A stretch of DNA of 64,000 bases from Pseudomonas brassicacearum (GTDB taxonomy: Bacteria; Pseudomonadota; Gammaproteobacteria; Pseudomonadales; Pseudomonadaceae), in assembly GCF_003732265.1 (NCBI RefSeq), contig NZ_MOBK01000004.1, positions 186,001 to 250,000 of the forward strand, written 5' to 3'. The translations under genes and the position numbers were made by a program. Below are positions 17,445 through 26,748 of the stretch, one piece after another; within the stretch, counting starts at the first letter, position 1, and the number at the start of each line of letters is the position of its first letter. The notes below the pieces were generated by a model that was given only the letters and a program-made list of their open reading frames with translations, was not told where the DNA came from and did not search any database.

Positions 17445-18602
17445 ATGACCGGACAATGCATCGCCCCAGACGACCTGGACATGAAAAAACTCTGGGACAG
17501 CACCTGCGAACTGCCCGCCTGCAAACGCGAAACCACCACGGCCGGCCCCAACCCCAAGACCCGCGTCGAAGTGCCGTTACTGACCTGCAACTGCCTGTGG
17601 CGCCGGTTTCAGAAAGAAGCCGAAGAATGGGTCGCTCCGGGTGGCGTACTGATCGCCGACCCACAAGCACGTAACCGCAAGATCAACGCCGCGTATGCGC
17701 AGTTGTGGCTGGCAGATAATCGGTTTCAGTGGGCGGGGTTGGCGGCGTTTGCTTCGAAGCAGGTGGGCTGTGGGTTGATTCATGCCACCAAACTGCAGAC
17801 TGCTATTGCCGCGCAAAAGGCTGCGCAAGAGAAGCTTAGGACCGGTAAGTCGGAAACTATTTTCGAAGGGTTCGGGTTCAAGCTCAGCAAGACTGATCCT
17901 GAAGTGGAGAAGGAAGTAGAACGAGCGCGGGCGGCCAACCCAATGCCCACTGAAGACATCACCTTTGGCGATAACACTCGGTCAGTGGTCCAGCAGCAGT
18001 TGGACTATGTGTATGAAATGCTGGCGCTGGGCAATACCTCACTGTTTCTGGATGTTTATCCGTTGCATCGGTTTTTTATGGTGCGGGGCTTTAAAGAAAT
18101 GGAGAAGTGTTTGAAGAGCCGGCGGGGAATTGTGAAAGACGTGATGTGGCCGATTGCGGGGAAGGTGGAGTTTGGTGCTGATACACCAGAGATTTACGCA
18201 ACATTTAAAGCCATCGACCAAGGAAACATCGCAGGCAGCGTTGAGCAAATGGCGGGTCATGAACAACTTAATATCCTGCAACCGGCAATGTACGATGAAA
18301 CTCATTTCGCCATGCTCATGCGGGGTACTCATGGCGGCGACGTCATTTCGGTCTTAACGGGTTTATTACCGGGGGCGGCAGAAGAAATTCAGCTGACTCT
18401 GGCTAGTCAATGCAAAGCTCCTGATGATAGGAAGGTCGTTTTCGGTAGTAATCCGCTTGCCAACCTCGCCGATAAAAATCAACGAATGAAGTTTGTCTTA
18501 CGTGCAGCCACTCAGTTTGATGCGTTGCTTAAAATACCCGCCTCTCGCGCGAAGTTAGAGCAATCGATCAATGAGATCGCTGGTGGCGGAGGCGTCAAGT
18601 GA
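17445..18602 (+). CDS. Candidate type VI effector, possibly DUF2515-like
   Basis: A 385-residue protein starting 18 nt after the PAAR gene. It has no signal peptide and no transmembrane helix. Residues 80-112 (RNRKINAAYAQLWLADNRFQ and QVGCG) recall the NR-x-x-x-AY pattern of the DUF2515 family; this is recall, not a search. The second half has GHEQLNILQPAMYDETHF and RGTHGGDVISV, with several His that could be functional. Cys residues cluster near the N-terminus (CELPAC, CNC). Its placement after a PAAR tip and before an overlapping membrane-anchored gene is the usual layout of PAAR, toxin and immunity. Codon use becomes visibly more AT-rich from about 17.8 kb on, hinting at horizontal origin. 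Toxic activity is inferred, not shown. Confidence 0.6.
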   Translation: MTGQCIAPDDLDMKKLWDSTCELPACKRETTTAGPNPKTRVEVPLLTCNCLWRRFQKEAEEWVAPGGVLIADPQARNRKINAAYAQLWLADNRFQWAGLAAFASKQVGCGLIHATKLQTAIAAQKAAQEKLRTGKSETIFEGFGFKLSKTDPEVEKEVERARAANPMPTEDITFGDNTRSVVQQQLDYVYEMLALGNTSLFLDVYPLHRFFMVRGFKEMEKCLKSRRGIVKDVMWPIAGKVEFGADTPEIYATFKAIDQGNIAGSVEQMAGHEQLNILQPAMYDETHFAMLMRGTHGGDVISVLTGLLPGAAEEIQLTLASQCKAPDDRKVVFGSNPLANLADKNQRMKFVLRAATQFDALLKIPASRAKLEQSINEIAGGGGVK

Positions 18603-19231
18603 TGCGGAAGCAGATTTTCTACGTTGCGGCTGCCGTCATCCTGATAGCGACCGCTTTGATTATTTATATCAGCCGTGGCCCGGAACAAATATCCTTTCAT
18701 ATTGGAAAAAATTACGACGATGTTGTGCGTGATTCGACATTTCCTGTAGAGCGCGAAACGGCTGTATATCCGAGCGAGCCACCTCACCCAAGCTCCACTT
18801 GGATCAGTTCCCCAGTAATCATCACCTTCGATGACAAGCAGCACGGGTTCACATTGCCAGCTACTAAGTTCGGTGCAATTGGTTGGTCCGAATTCAAAGC
18901 GATAACTTTGTCTACATCGCCGATGCTGGAAACGTTGCCGTTCGAACAAGCAATAGAGCTCCTTGGTGAACTACAAAAAACGTTGAAACAGGCCGGGTGG
19001 GTTCCAGAAACGGCGGAGGGAAATGACTGGCTCAAGACAGAAAACCAGAAGGATAAAGCGCTTCTTCAAGCCAAACTCTTTGATCAAATGGACGGCGTCA
19101 TCCTGTTGATCCCGCACAAGTACAGCTTGATCCTTCATATCAAATGCTACGCCCGCTGCGATGAGCGAAACTCTGAGACAGCCAAGTATCTGATCGACGT
19201 AGGACTGGGTGAGGATCATTTCAGTGACTGA
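18602..19231 (+). CDS. Candidate immunity protein, membrane-anchored
   Basis: A 209-residue protein whose ATG overlaps the stop of the candidate effector (TGATG), a strong sign of translational coupling. Residues 6-24 (FYVAAAVILIATALIIYIS) form one N-terminal membrane anchor with preceding Arg-Lys, placing the remaining 185 residues in the periplasm. No domain recognised. A periplasm-facing immunity protein would fit an effector acting in the periplasm or on the membrane. Base composition is more AT-rich than its neighbours. A GTG one codon upstream is an alternative start. Confidence 0.6.
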   Translation: MRKQIFYVAAAVILIATALIIYISRGPEQISFHIGKNYDDVVRDSTFPVERETAVYPSEPPHPSSTWISSPVIITFDDKQHGFTLPATKFGAIGWSEFKAITLSTSPMLETLPFEQAIELLGELQKTLKQAGWVPETAEGNDWLKTENQKDKALLQAKLFDQMDGVILLIPHKYSLILHIKCYARCDERNSETAKYLIDVGLGEDHFSD

Positions 19232-19471
19232 GTTCCCTATCTGAGAGGAGCTCAACCCACATTGGGGCTGACTGCAAAACCGCCATGGCGAGCAGGCTGG
19301 CTCTCACAAGGAAGGCGCGATTTTCATGACAGTTTTGTTTCATTCACGTCTTTAGCTGTGCAATGCTGGCGCCCAGACCGTTAGCCAACTACAGCTTAAG
19401 TACAGAACGTAGAAGAACGCGCGGTACCGTCAATTTGCCCCACTGGGGCGCGACCACCACAGGGGGCCTTT

Positions 19472-21130
19472 ATGCTCACCCTGCTCAATTTGTTATCGGC
19501 CGTGGCCTTGTTGATCTGGGGCACGCACATCGTCCGGACCGGCATCCTGCGGGTTTACGGCACCAACCTGCGCCATGTGATTGGCCAGAACATGTCCAAA
19601 CGGTGGCTGGCGTTTATCGCCGGCATCGTGGTGACCGCGATGGTCCAGAGCAGCAATGCCACCGCCATGCTCGTCACTTCGTTTGTCGGGCAAGGCCTGA
19701 TGGCGCTGACCCCGGCGCTGGTGACCATGCTGGGGGCCGATGTCGGTACGGCACTGATGGCGCGGGTGCTGACCCTGGACCTTTCCTGGCTGTCGCCGCT
19801 GCTGATCTTTGTCGGGGTGATTTTCTTCCTGTCGCGCAAACAGACCCGGCTCGGGCAGATGGGCCGTGTCGCCATTGGCCTTGGGTTGATCATTCTGGCG
19901 CTGCAGTTGATCGTCGAATCGGCTGCGCCGATTACCCACGCCAAAGGGGTGAAGGTGATCTTCGCCTCGCTGACCGGCGACATTCTGGTCGACGCCCTCG
20001 TCGGCGCATTGTTCGCGATGATCTCCTACTCGAGCCTGGCCGCGGTGCTGCTGACGGCGACGCTGGCCGGCGCCAAGGTCATCAGTTTGCCGGTGGCCAT
20101 CGGCCTGGTGATCGGCGCCAATATAGGCAGCGGCATTCTTGCGTTTCTCAGCACCAGCATGCAGAACTCCGCCGGGCGCCAAGTGGCGTTGGGCAGCCTG
20201 TTGTACAAACTGATTGGCCTGGTGTTGATCATTCCGGTGCTTAACCCATTGGTGCACTGGCTCGATGGCCTGGACTTCAGTCCTCAGGAAACCGTCATCG
20301 GCTTCCACCTGCTCTACAACACCGTCCGTTGCTTGATTCTGACGCCGACTGTCGCAGGGATGGCCAGGCTGTGCACCTGGCTGTTGCCGGAGCGGCCAGT
20401 CGTCAACGGAATGGCCAAGCCCCGGCACCTCGACCCCACCGCGCTGGTCACGCCGAGCCTGGCGCTGGCCAATGCGGCGCGGGAAACCCTGCGCATGGGC
20501 GATCTGATCGACAACATGCTCGAAGCGATGCTCGATGTGCTGCGCGGCAAGCAAACCGCCGTGACCCAGGAAATGCGCCGCCTGACCGATGATGTCGAGG
20601 CCCTCTACAGCGCAATCAAACTCTATCTGGCGCAAATGCCCCGGGAAGACCTCAGCGACCAGGACAGCCGGCGCTGGGCAGAAATCATCGAATTGGCGAT
20701 CAACCTGAAGCTCGCCAGCGACCTGATCGAGCGCATGTTGCGCAAGGTTCAGCAGCAGAAAACCTCGCAGCGCCGGTCTTTTTCCGAGGTGGGCCTGGAG
20801 GAATTGGCCGGGCTGCACAGTCAGCTAATCTCCAATCTTCGCTTGGGGTTGTCCGTGTTCCTGAGTGCCGACAAGGAAAGTGCCCGCCAGTTGTTGCGGG
20901 AAAAACGTCGCTTTCGCGCACAGGAAAGGCGTCTGGCTCATGCCCATGTCAGCCGGTTGCAACGTAAGATTGTGCAAAGTATCGAGACCAGTTCGCTGCA
21001 CCTGGAGCTCATTGCCGACATGAAACGTTTGAATTCGCTGTTTTGCAGCAGCGCGTATGTGGTGCTGGAGACGTCCGACACGGGCGCGTTGTCGGTCGAC
21101 GATTTGGCGGACATCACGCATTCGCCTTGA
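19472..21130 (+). CDS. Na/Pi cotransporter family protein with PhoU-like tail
   Basis: A 552-residue NptA/YjbB-type protein. The N-terminal 310 or so residues form the Na/Pi symporter membrane domain with the duplicated motif GTHIVRTGI...MVQSSNATAMLVTSFVGQGL and later MISYSSLAAVLLTATLAG; the QSSNAT-type motif is the substrate/ion site. From about residue 335 onwards is a helical PhoU-like cytosolic domain. Relatives are usually phosphate importers or exporters; direction is not settled by sequence. Nothing identifiable lies in the 240 nt before it except a degenerate REP-like fragment. Confidence 0.9.
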   Translation: MLTLLNLLSAVALLIWGTHIVRTGILRVYGTNLRHVIGQNMSKRWLAFIAGIVVTAMVQSSNATAMLVTSFVGQGLMALTPALVTMLGADVGTALMARVLTLDLSWLSPLLIFVGVIFFLSRKQTRLGQMGRVAIGLGLIILALQLIVESAAPITHAKGVKVIFASLTGDILVDALVGALFAMISYSSLAAVLLTATLAGAKVISLPVAIGLVIGANIGSGILAFLSTSMQNSAGRQVALGSLLYKLIGLVLIIPVLNPLVHWLDGLDFSPQETVIGFHLLYNTVRCLILTPTVAGMARLCTWLLPERPVVNGMAKPRHLDPTALVTPSLALANAARETLRMGDLIDNMLEAMLDVLRGKQTAVTQEMRRLTDDVEALYSAIKLYLAQMPREDLSDQDSRRWAEIIELAINLKLASDLIERMLRKVQQQKTSQRRSFSEVGLEELAGLHSQLISNLRLGLSVFLSADKESARQLLREKRRFRAQERRLAHAHVSRLQRKIVQSIETSSLHLELIADMKRLNSLFCSSAYVVLETSDTGALSVDDLADITHSP

Positions 21131-21177
21131 ACGTCTGGCTGTGTGGTCAGTCAGTTACATGGGTTCCGGCTTAAAAG

Positions 21178-21246
21178 CATCGCGAGCAGGCTCGCTCCCA
21201 CACTGGAGCTTCGGTGAAACCGTGGGCGCGAGCCTGCTCGCGATGG
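21178..21246. repeat. REP/BIME element, GCGAGCAGGCTCGC variant
   Basis: Inverted pair of CGCGAGCAGGCTCGCTCCCA and GGGCGCGAGCCTGCTCGCGA, a sequence variant of the GAGCGGGCTTGC family, between the Na/Pi gene and the peptidase gene. Confidence 0.85.
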
Positions 21247-21295
21247 CTGCCCGGAAAGCGACACGGATCTCCAATCAGCCGTATGGAAACCTGTT

Positions 21296-22669
21296 ATGCG
21301 TTGTTTGTTGTTCGCCTGTTTGCTGCTCGGTTCATTTCCTTCGTTTGCCCTGGATCGGTTTCAGGTCGAGGGCTATACGCTGCCCAATGGTCTGCAATTG
21401 CTGCTCAAACCGGGCGCTGACCGCGGGCATGTGGCGATTCGCCTGGTCGTCGGCGTTGGCCTGGATGATTTCAACTGCGCCGACAAAGAACTGCCCCATC
21501 TGCTCGAACACTTGTTGTTCAGCGGCATCGACGCCACCGGCGAAGGGGGGCTGGAGGAGCGCATGCAGGCGCTGGGAGGTGAGTGGAATGCTTACACCAG
21601 CAACGCCGACACCACGTTCGTCATCGAAGCCCCGGCAAAAAACCAGCGCAAGGTCCTCGACCTGTTGCTGGCGTTGCTGACCCAGACCCGCATCGACGAC
21701 AACGCCATCAACGCCGCCAAGCAAGTGGTCGAGCGCGAAGACGGTGGTCATTACACTCGCCTGCAACGGTGGCTGGATCGCCAGGACCTCGGCCACACGG
21801 CCAGTAATCAGCTGGCGGTGGAACTGGGCCTCAAATGCCCACAGCGCGCCGAAGTCGATCACCTGACCCGTGAACAACTGGAGAAGGTGCGCAAGCTCTG
21901 GTACGCGCCCAACAACATGACCCTGATCATGGTCGGCGACCTTGACCGCTTGCTGCCGGCCTATCTGGAACGGGCCTGGGGTGAGCTGGTGGCGGTCGAC
22001 CCGAGCGAACACTTGCCCCTGCCGGAAATTCGCGCCAGTGCCGCCCATGAGCGCACGCTGAGCAGCGGCTTCGTCGGCGATGGTGCCAAGTTGCACTGGC
22101 TGGTGCCGGAACCGGTGCTGGAGGATGAGCACGACGAGACGTTCGATCTGCTCAAGGACTATCTGGACTGGGCGCTTTATCGCCAGATGCGTCTGGTCCA
22201 CGGCTTGTCTTACGGGCCTTCGGCGGAGCGTGAGCTGTTTGGCGGTGTGGGCTTCATGAGCCTCAACGCCGACCTTGAGCGCGACGATGTGCCCCAGGCG
22301 GAGCAAGTCCTTGAGGAGTTGAAAGCGCAACTGCTCAAGGACGGTCTCGACGCCGACACCTTCAACCGTCTCAAGCAGGCGGCCATCGCCCGGCAGGCCT
22401 GGGCCGTGCAAGGCAATAGCGCGCTGGCGGATTATTACTGGAGTGCCCTGGGCGACTATGAGGACGGGCGCTTCGCCGATCCGGCGAGGGAACTGCAGGG
22501 CGTGACGCTGGAGGAAGCGAACAAGGCGTTGCGTGAGTTGCTGCTGCAGCCCGGGTATTTGCGGATCGAGAAGCCGCTGATGGGGGATGACCAGGTGATG
22601 TGGGTGATTGCCGGGGTGTTGGGGCTGCTGGTGCTCGGACTATTGGGCTGGCGGTTTCATCGCAGATAA
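21296..22669 (+). CDS. M16-family zinc metallopeptidase, single-chain, C-terminally anchored
   Basis: A 457-residue insulinase/pitrilysin-family protein. A signal peptide (LLFACLLLGSFPSFA) is followed by the inverted zinc motif HLLEH at about residues 67-71 and a downstream Glu ligand in the family position (ERED region), so it looks catalytically complete. A second M16 half ends in a C-terminal membrane helix (VMWVIAGVLGLLVLGLLGW) and a basic end. The usual partner gene of two-subunit bacterial M16 peptidases is not beside it. Likely a periplasm-facing inner-membrane protease; target unknown. Confidence 0.85.
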   Translation: MRCLLFACLLLGSFPSFALDRFQVEGYTLPNGLQLLLKPGADRGHVAIRLVVGVGLDDFNCADKELPHLLEHLLFSGIDATGEGGLEERMQALGGEWNAYTSNADTTFVIEAPAKNQRKVLDLLLALLTQTRIDDNAINAAKQVVEREDGGHYTRLQRWLDRQDLGHTASNQLAVELGLKCPQRAEVDHLTREQLEKVRKLWYAPNNMTLIMVGDLDRLLPAYLERAWGELVAVDPSEHLPLPEIRASAAHERTLSSGFVGDGAKLHWLVPEPVLEDEHDETFDLLKDYLDWALYRQMRLVHGLSYGPSAERELFGGVGFMSLNADLERDDVPQAEQVLEELKAQLLKDGLDADTFNRLKQAAIARQAWAVQGNSALADYYWSALGDYEDGRFADPARELQGVTLEEANKALRELLLQPGYLRIEKPLMGDDQVMWVIAGVLGLLVLGLLGWRFHRR

Positions 22670-22671
22670 TA

Positions 22672-22725
22672 AAGAGGGGCCGCTTCGCGACCCAACGGGG
22701 GCAAGCCCCCTCGCCACGGGGGCGC
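22672..22725. repeat. REP half element, GGGGGCTTG family
   Basis: CGGGGGCAAGCCCCCTCGCC preceded by a short GC-rich arm; one clear copy only. Confidence 0.7.
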
Positions 22726-22776
22726 ACGGGGGGTAACCTGTCGAGGATATTTCCTACGACGAATGTGAACCGCCGA

Positions 22777-23805
22777 ATGCCGATCCTGACCCAATACGTC
22801 CAGCGCATCCTGGAATTGATGAAGCGCTATCCTGGGGTCATCGCGCTCGGTGGTTTCATCTCCGGTGTCGGCAGCTTCATTCTGGTTGATCGCCAACAAG
22901 GCCTGGCGACCTGGATCACCATCATCATGGTGTTCAGCTGGGTCTGGCTGATGCTGGAAAACAGCCTCACCAAGCTGTTTGCCAAAATCTTCAAGCGCGA
23001 AATTCCCCAGCCCCTGCTGCGCTACGCCACGCAGATGATTCACCAGGAAAGCCTGTTCTTCGTCCTGCCGTTCTTTTTCATCACCACCACCTGGAACAGC
23101 GGCCAGTTGTTTTTCACCGGGCTGTTGAGCATCGCCGCGCTGATTTCCATCATCGACCCGCTGTACTACAAATGGCTGGCGCCCCGGCGCTGGGCGTTCC
23201 TGGCGCTGCATACCCTGACGCTGTTCGCGGCATTGCTGACCGCCCTGCCCGTCATCATGCACCTCACCACGTCCCAGAGTTTCAAACTGGCGCTGGGGAT
23301 CGCCGTGCTGCTGTCGTTCCCGAGCCTGGCGTCGATCTTCCCGATCCGCACCGTGCGCAACGCTTTGGCGATCCTCAGTATCACCCTGGGCATCGGCGCC
23401 CTCGGTTGGGTCCTGCGCTCGTGGGTGCCGCCGGCGACCCTGTGGATGACTGATGTGGCAATCAGCACGCAAATGCAGGACCGCACCCCCGGCAAAAGCC
23501 TGGATGAAGTCACGGCCGAGCAGATTCGTGGCGGCGGGTTGTATGCCTACACCGCGATCAACGCCCCGCGCGGCCTGGATGAGCGGATTTATCACGTGTG
23601 GCAGTTCAACGGCAAAGAGGTCGACCGCATCCCGCTGGATATCCATGGTGGACGCAAGGAAGGCTACCGCGCCTGGACCCACAAACAGAACTTCCCGGGC
23701 AACCCGGCGGGCAAATGGCAGGTTCGGGTATTGACCGAAGACGGCCAGGTCATCGGCGTGCTGCGCTTCATCGTCACGGACAGCACACCGACCAAAGAAA
23801 AGTAG
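22777..23805 (+). CDS. DUF5924 / DUF2914 membrane protein
   Basis: A 342-residue protein. About six to seven hydrophobic helices (residues 17-225: for example GVIALGGFISGVGSFILV and ITIIMVFSWVWLML) are followed by a soluble C-terminal domain of about 110 residues that matches the DUF2914 pattern (YAYTAINAPRGLDERIYHVWQ, then WQVRVLTEDGQVIGVLRF). The ATG at 22777 is chosen over upstream in-frame codons that would run through the REP element. It lies 54 nt ahead of the Mla-like operon and may be its first gene. Function unknown. Confidence 0.75.
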   Translation: MPILTQYVQRILELMKRYPGVIALGGFISGVGSFILVDRQQGLATWITIIMVFSWVWLMLENSLTKLFAKIFKREIPQPLLRYATQMIHQESLFFVLPFFFITTTWNSGQLFFTGLLSIAALISIIDPLYYKWLAPRRWAFLALHTLTLFAALLTALPVIMHLTTSQSFKLALGIAVLLSFPSLASIFPIRTVRNALAILSITLGIGALGWVLRSWVPPATLWMTDVAISTQMQDRTPGKSLDEVTAEQIRGGGLYAYTAINAPRGLDERIYHVWQFNGKEVDRIPLDIHGGRKEGYRAWTHKQNFPGNPAGKWQVRVLTEDGQVIGVLRFIVTDSTPTKEK

Positions 23806-23859
23806 CGCGGTTCATGCTATTACGTAGCTCTGTGTATTAACCGAACAAGCACGGAGCTT

Positions 23860-25008
23860 ATGACCAGCAGCACAATGGCCGGTAATGCCCAACTGGACGC
23901 CTCTCACTCCCCTGCTCAGCTGCGGGTGACGGGTGACTGGACGCTTGCCCATTACGCCGATCTCAAGACCTTGTGCGAAAAGCTTCGCGGTCAATACGAC
24001 GACAACACCCACATCGATCTCAACAGTCTCGGTGCTCTCGACACCGCCGGTGCCTCGTTGCTGGTCGAGCTGTTGGGGACCGAGCGCCTCGGCCGATCCG
24101 CCGAACACCCCGATTGCACCCTGTCCACCGCCGATCGCGCCCTGCTGCAGACCATCTACCGCTCGATGACCGATTTCTGTGTGCCGATCAAGGAGCCGGA
24201 AATCAGCGTCAGCATTCAATTGCTGACCCGCATTGGTCGCGCGGTGGACGCGGTTTGGCAGGACACCCTGCAACTGCTGGGTTTCGTCGGGCTGATTATC
24301 GAAACCATCGCCCGCGGCCTGTTTCAACCCAAGCGTTGGCGCATCACGCCGATGGTCGCGCACATCGAACAAACCGGCCTTGATGCCGCCCCCATCGTCG
24401 CCCTGCTGACCTTTTTGGTGGGCGCAGTGGTGGCATTTCTCGGGGCGACGGTGTTGGCCAGTTTCGGTGCCACGGTATTCACCGTGGACCTGGTGGCGTT
24501 TTCCTTCCTGCGTGAATTCGCGGTGCTGTTGACGGCGATCCTGATGGCCGGGCGCACGGCCAGTGCGTTCACTGCGCAGATCGGTTCTATGAAGGCCAAC
24601 GAAGAAATCGACGCCATCCGCACCTTGGGCCTCGACCCGATGGAATTGCTGGTGGTGCCGCGTGTCTTGGCATTGCTGGTCGCCTTGCCGATGCTGACCT
24701 TTCTGGCGATGCTCTCGGGGATTATTGGCGGCGGCGTGGTCTGTGCGGTGTCGCTGGATATTTCGCCGGCGATGTTCCTTTCGCTGCTGCAATCGGACAT
24801 CGGGGTTCAGCATTTTCTGGTGGGGATCGTCAAAGCACCGATTTTCGCGTTCCTGATCGCCTCGATTGGCTGTCTTGAAGGGTTCAAAGTCAGCGGCAGC
24901 GCCGAGTCGGTCGGTGCGCACACCACGTCCAGCGTGGTCCAGTCGATTTTCGTGGTGATCGTGCTCGACGCCGTGGCTGCGCTGTTTTTCATGGAGATGG
25001 GCTGGTGA
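23860..25008 (+). CDS. MlaE-family ABC permease with N-terminal STAS domain
   Basis: Inner-membrane permease of a MCE/Mla-type phospholipid transporter. Of its 382 residues, 1-115 or so form a STAS-like domain (LDSLGALDTAGASLL-type segment near residue 47), here fused to the MlaE permease, whereas in the canonical mla operon the STAS protein MlaB is separate. The MlaE part has the conserved QIGSMKANEEIDAIRTLGLDP loop that docks on the ATPase. First of four genes overlapping or abutting each other: permease, ATPase, MCE protein, lipoprotein. Confidence 0.92.
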   Translation: MTSSTMAGNAQLDASHSPAQLRVTGDWTLAHYADLKTLCEKLRGQYDDNTHIDLNSLGALDTAGASLLVELLGTERLGRSAEHPDCTLSTADRALLQTIYRSMTDFCVPIKEPEISVSIQLLTRIGRAVDAVWQDTLQLLGFVGLIIETIARGLFQPKRWRITPMVAHIEQTGLDAAPIVALLTFLVGAVVAFLGATVLASFGATVFTVDLVAFSFLREFAVLLTAILMAGRTASAFTAQIGSMKANEEIDAIRTLGLDPMELLVVPRVLALLVALPMLTFLAMLSGIIGGGVVCAVSLDISPAMFLSLLQSDIGVQHFLVGIVKAPIFAFLIASIGCLEGFKVSGSAESVGAHTTSSVVQSIFVVIVLDAVAALFFMEMGW

Positions 25009-25808
25009 GTCGTTTACCCCGAGCGCCTTCCGAGGCGGTGATCGAAGTCCGTGGGCTGTGCAATCGCTTCGGCAGTCAAAGCGTGCACGAAAACCTCGAC
25101 CTCGATTTGTACAAAGGTGAAATTCTCGCCGTGGTCGGCGGTTCCGGCAGCGGTAAATCGGTGCTGCTGCGCAGCATTGTCGGCCTGCGTCGGCCCAATG
25201 AAGGGGACGTGAAGGTTTTCGGTAAAAACCTGCCAACCTTGTCCGAGCAGGAGCGCTCGAAGATTGAACGGCGTTTTGGTGTGCTATTCCAGCAAGGTGC
25301 CCTGTTCTCTTCGCTGACCGTGACCGAAAACGTTGCCCTGCCCTTGATCGAACACGCCGGCCTGAGCCGTGAAGACGCCGAGCACCTGGCGGCGGTCAAA
25401 CTGGCGCTGGCCGGGCTGCCGCTGTCGGCCGCCGACAAGTACCCCGCTTCGCTGTCCGGCGGCATGATCAAGCGTGCCGCGCTGGCCCGGGCGTTGGCGC
25501 TGGACCCGGACATCCTGTTTCTCGACGAACCCACGGCCGGCCTCGACCCGATTGGCGCGGCGGCGTTCGATCAATTGATCCTGACCCTGCGCGATGCGCT
25601 GGGCCTGAGTGTGTTCCTGGTGACCCACGACCTCGACACGCTCTACACCATCACCGACCGGGTGGCGGTGCTGGCGCAGAAGAAAGTGCTGGTGGCGGAC
25701 GCCATCGACAAGGTGTCGGAAACCGACGACGCGTGGATTCACGAATACTTCCATGGCCCTCGCGGCCGCGCGGCGCTGACGGCCGCTCAACAGTTGAACG
25801 AGGTCTGA
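25005..25808 (+). CDS. MlaF-family ABC ATPase
   Basis: A 267-residue ATPase powering the Mla-type transporter. Walker A GGSGSGKSVLLRS at about residue 45, Q-loop FQQGALFSSLTV, signature LSGGMIKRAALARAL, Walker B ILFLDEPTAGLDP and a switch His in THDLDT. LSGGM rather than LSGGQ is usual for MlaF proteins. It starts with GTG overlapping the permease stop by 4 nt, so translation is coupled. Confidence 0.94.
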   Translation: MSRLPRAPSEAVIEVRGLCNRFGSQSVHENLDLDLYKGEILAVVGGSGSGKSVLLRSIVGLRRPNEGDVKVFGKNLPTLSEQERSKIERRFGVLFQQGALFSSLTVTENVALPLIEHAGLSREDAEHLAAVKLALAGLPLSAADKYPASLSGGMIKRAALARALALDPDILFLDEPTAGLDPIGAAAFDQLILTLRDALGLSVFLVTHDLDTLYTITDRVAVLAQKKVLVADAIDKVSETDDAWIHEYFHGPRGRAALTAAQQLNEV

Positions 25809-25809
25809 C

Positions 25810-26748
25810 ATGGAAACCCGAGCCCATCATGTATTGATCGGCCTGTTCACCGTGATTGTGGTGGCGGGCGCCCTGCTCTTCGGCCTGTGGCTGGCCAAGT
25901 CCAGCGTCGACACCGAGTTCAAGGATTACGAAGTGGTCTTCAACGAGGCGGTCAGCGGCCTGTCCAAAGGCAGTTCGGTGCAGTACAGCGGGATCAAGGT
26001 CGGCGACGTGGTGACATTGCGCCTGGACCCGAAAGACCCGCGCCGGGTGCTGGCGCGGATTCGTCTGGGCGGTGACACCCCGGTCAAGGAAGATACCCAG
26101 GCCAAACTGGCACTGACCGGCGTCACCGGGACTTCGATCATCCAGCTCAGCGGCGGCACTCCGCAGAGCCCGGCTCTCAAGGGCAAGGACGGCAACCTGC
26201 CGACCATCGTCGCGTCACCCTCGCCCATCGCGCGCCTGCTCAATGACAGCAACGACCTGATGGCCGGCGTGAACACGCTGATGCAAAACGCCAACCTGTT
26301 GTTCTCCACGGAAAACGTCGAGCGCATCAGCAACACCCTGGAGCACCTGGAACAAACCACCGGGGCGATTGCCGATCAGCGCGGCGATATCCGTCAAGCG
26401 ATGCAGCAACTGGCGTCGGTGGGCAAGCAGGCCAACAACATGCTGGAGCAGACCACGGCGCTGATGCGCAATGCCAACGGCCTGCTCAATGAGCATGGCA
26501 AGGACGCGTTGGGCAGCGCCGAGCAGGCGATGAAGTCGCTGCAGCAGAGCACCGCGACGATCAACAAGTTGCTCGCCACCAATCAGGACTCGCTCAACAG
26601 CGGCATGCAGGGCCTCAATGGCCTGGCCCCGGCGGTGCGCGAGTTGCGTGAAACCCTGACCTCGTTGCGCGCCATCTCTCAACGCCTCGAGGAAAACCCC
26701 AGCGGTTACCTGCTGGGCAGTGACAAGAACAAGGAATTCACGCCATGA
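25810..26748 (+). CDS. MlaD-type MCE protein
   Basis: A 312-residue, single-MCE-domain protein. An N-terminal helix (VLIGLFTVIVVAGALLFGLWL) anchors it in the inner membrane. The MCE domain covers about residues 38-118 (VSGLSKGSSVQYSGIKVGDV, LALTGVTGTSIIQLSGG). From about residue 140 on there is a long helical tail that could form a coiled coil. Such proteins assemble as rings that carry lipid between membranes. It lies one base after the ATPase gene. Confidence 0.93.
   Translation: METRAHHVLIGLFTVIVVAGALLFGLWLAKSSVDTEFKDYEVVFNEAVSGLSKGSSVQYSGIKVGDVVTLRLDPKDPRRVLARIRLGGDTPVKEDTQAKLALTGVTGTSIIQLSGGTPQSPALKGKDGNLPTIVASPSPIARLLNDSNDLMAGVNTLMQNANLLFSTENVERISNTLEHLEQTTGAIADQRGDIRQAMQQLASVGKQANNMLEQTTALMRNANGLLNEHGKDALGSAEQAMKSLQQSTATINKLLATNQDSLNSGMQGLNGLAPAVRELRETLTSLRAISQRLEENPSGYLLGSDKNKEFTP

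Noticed and set aside
19493..20818. 441-codon minus-strand frame
   Set aside because: His/Gln/Arg-rich shadow of the Na/Pi transporter gene.
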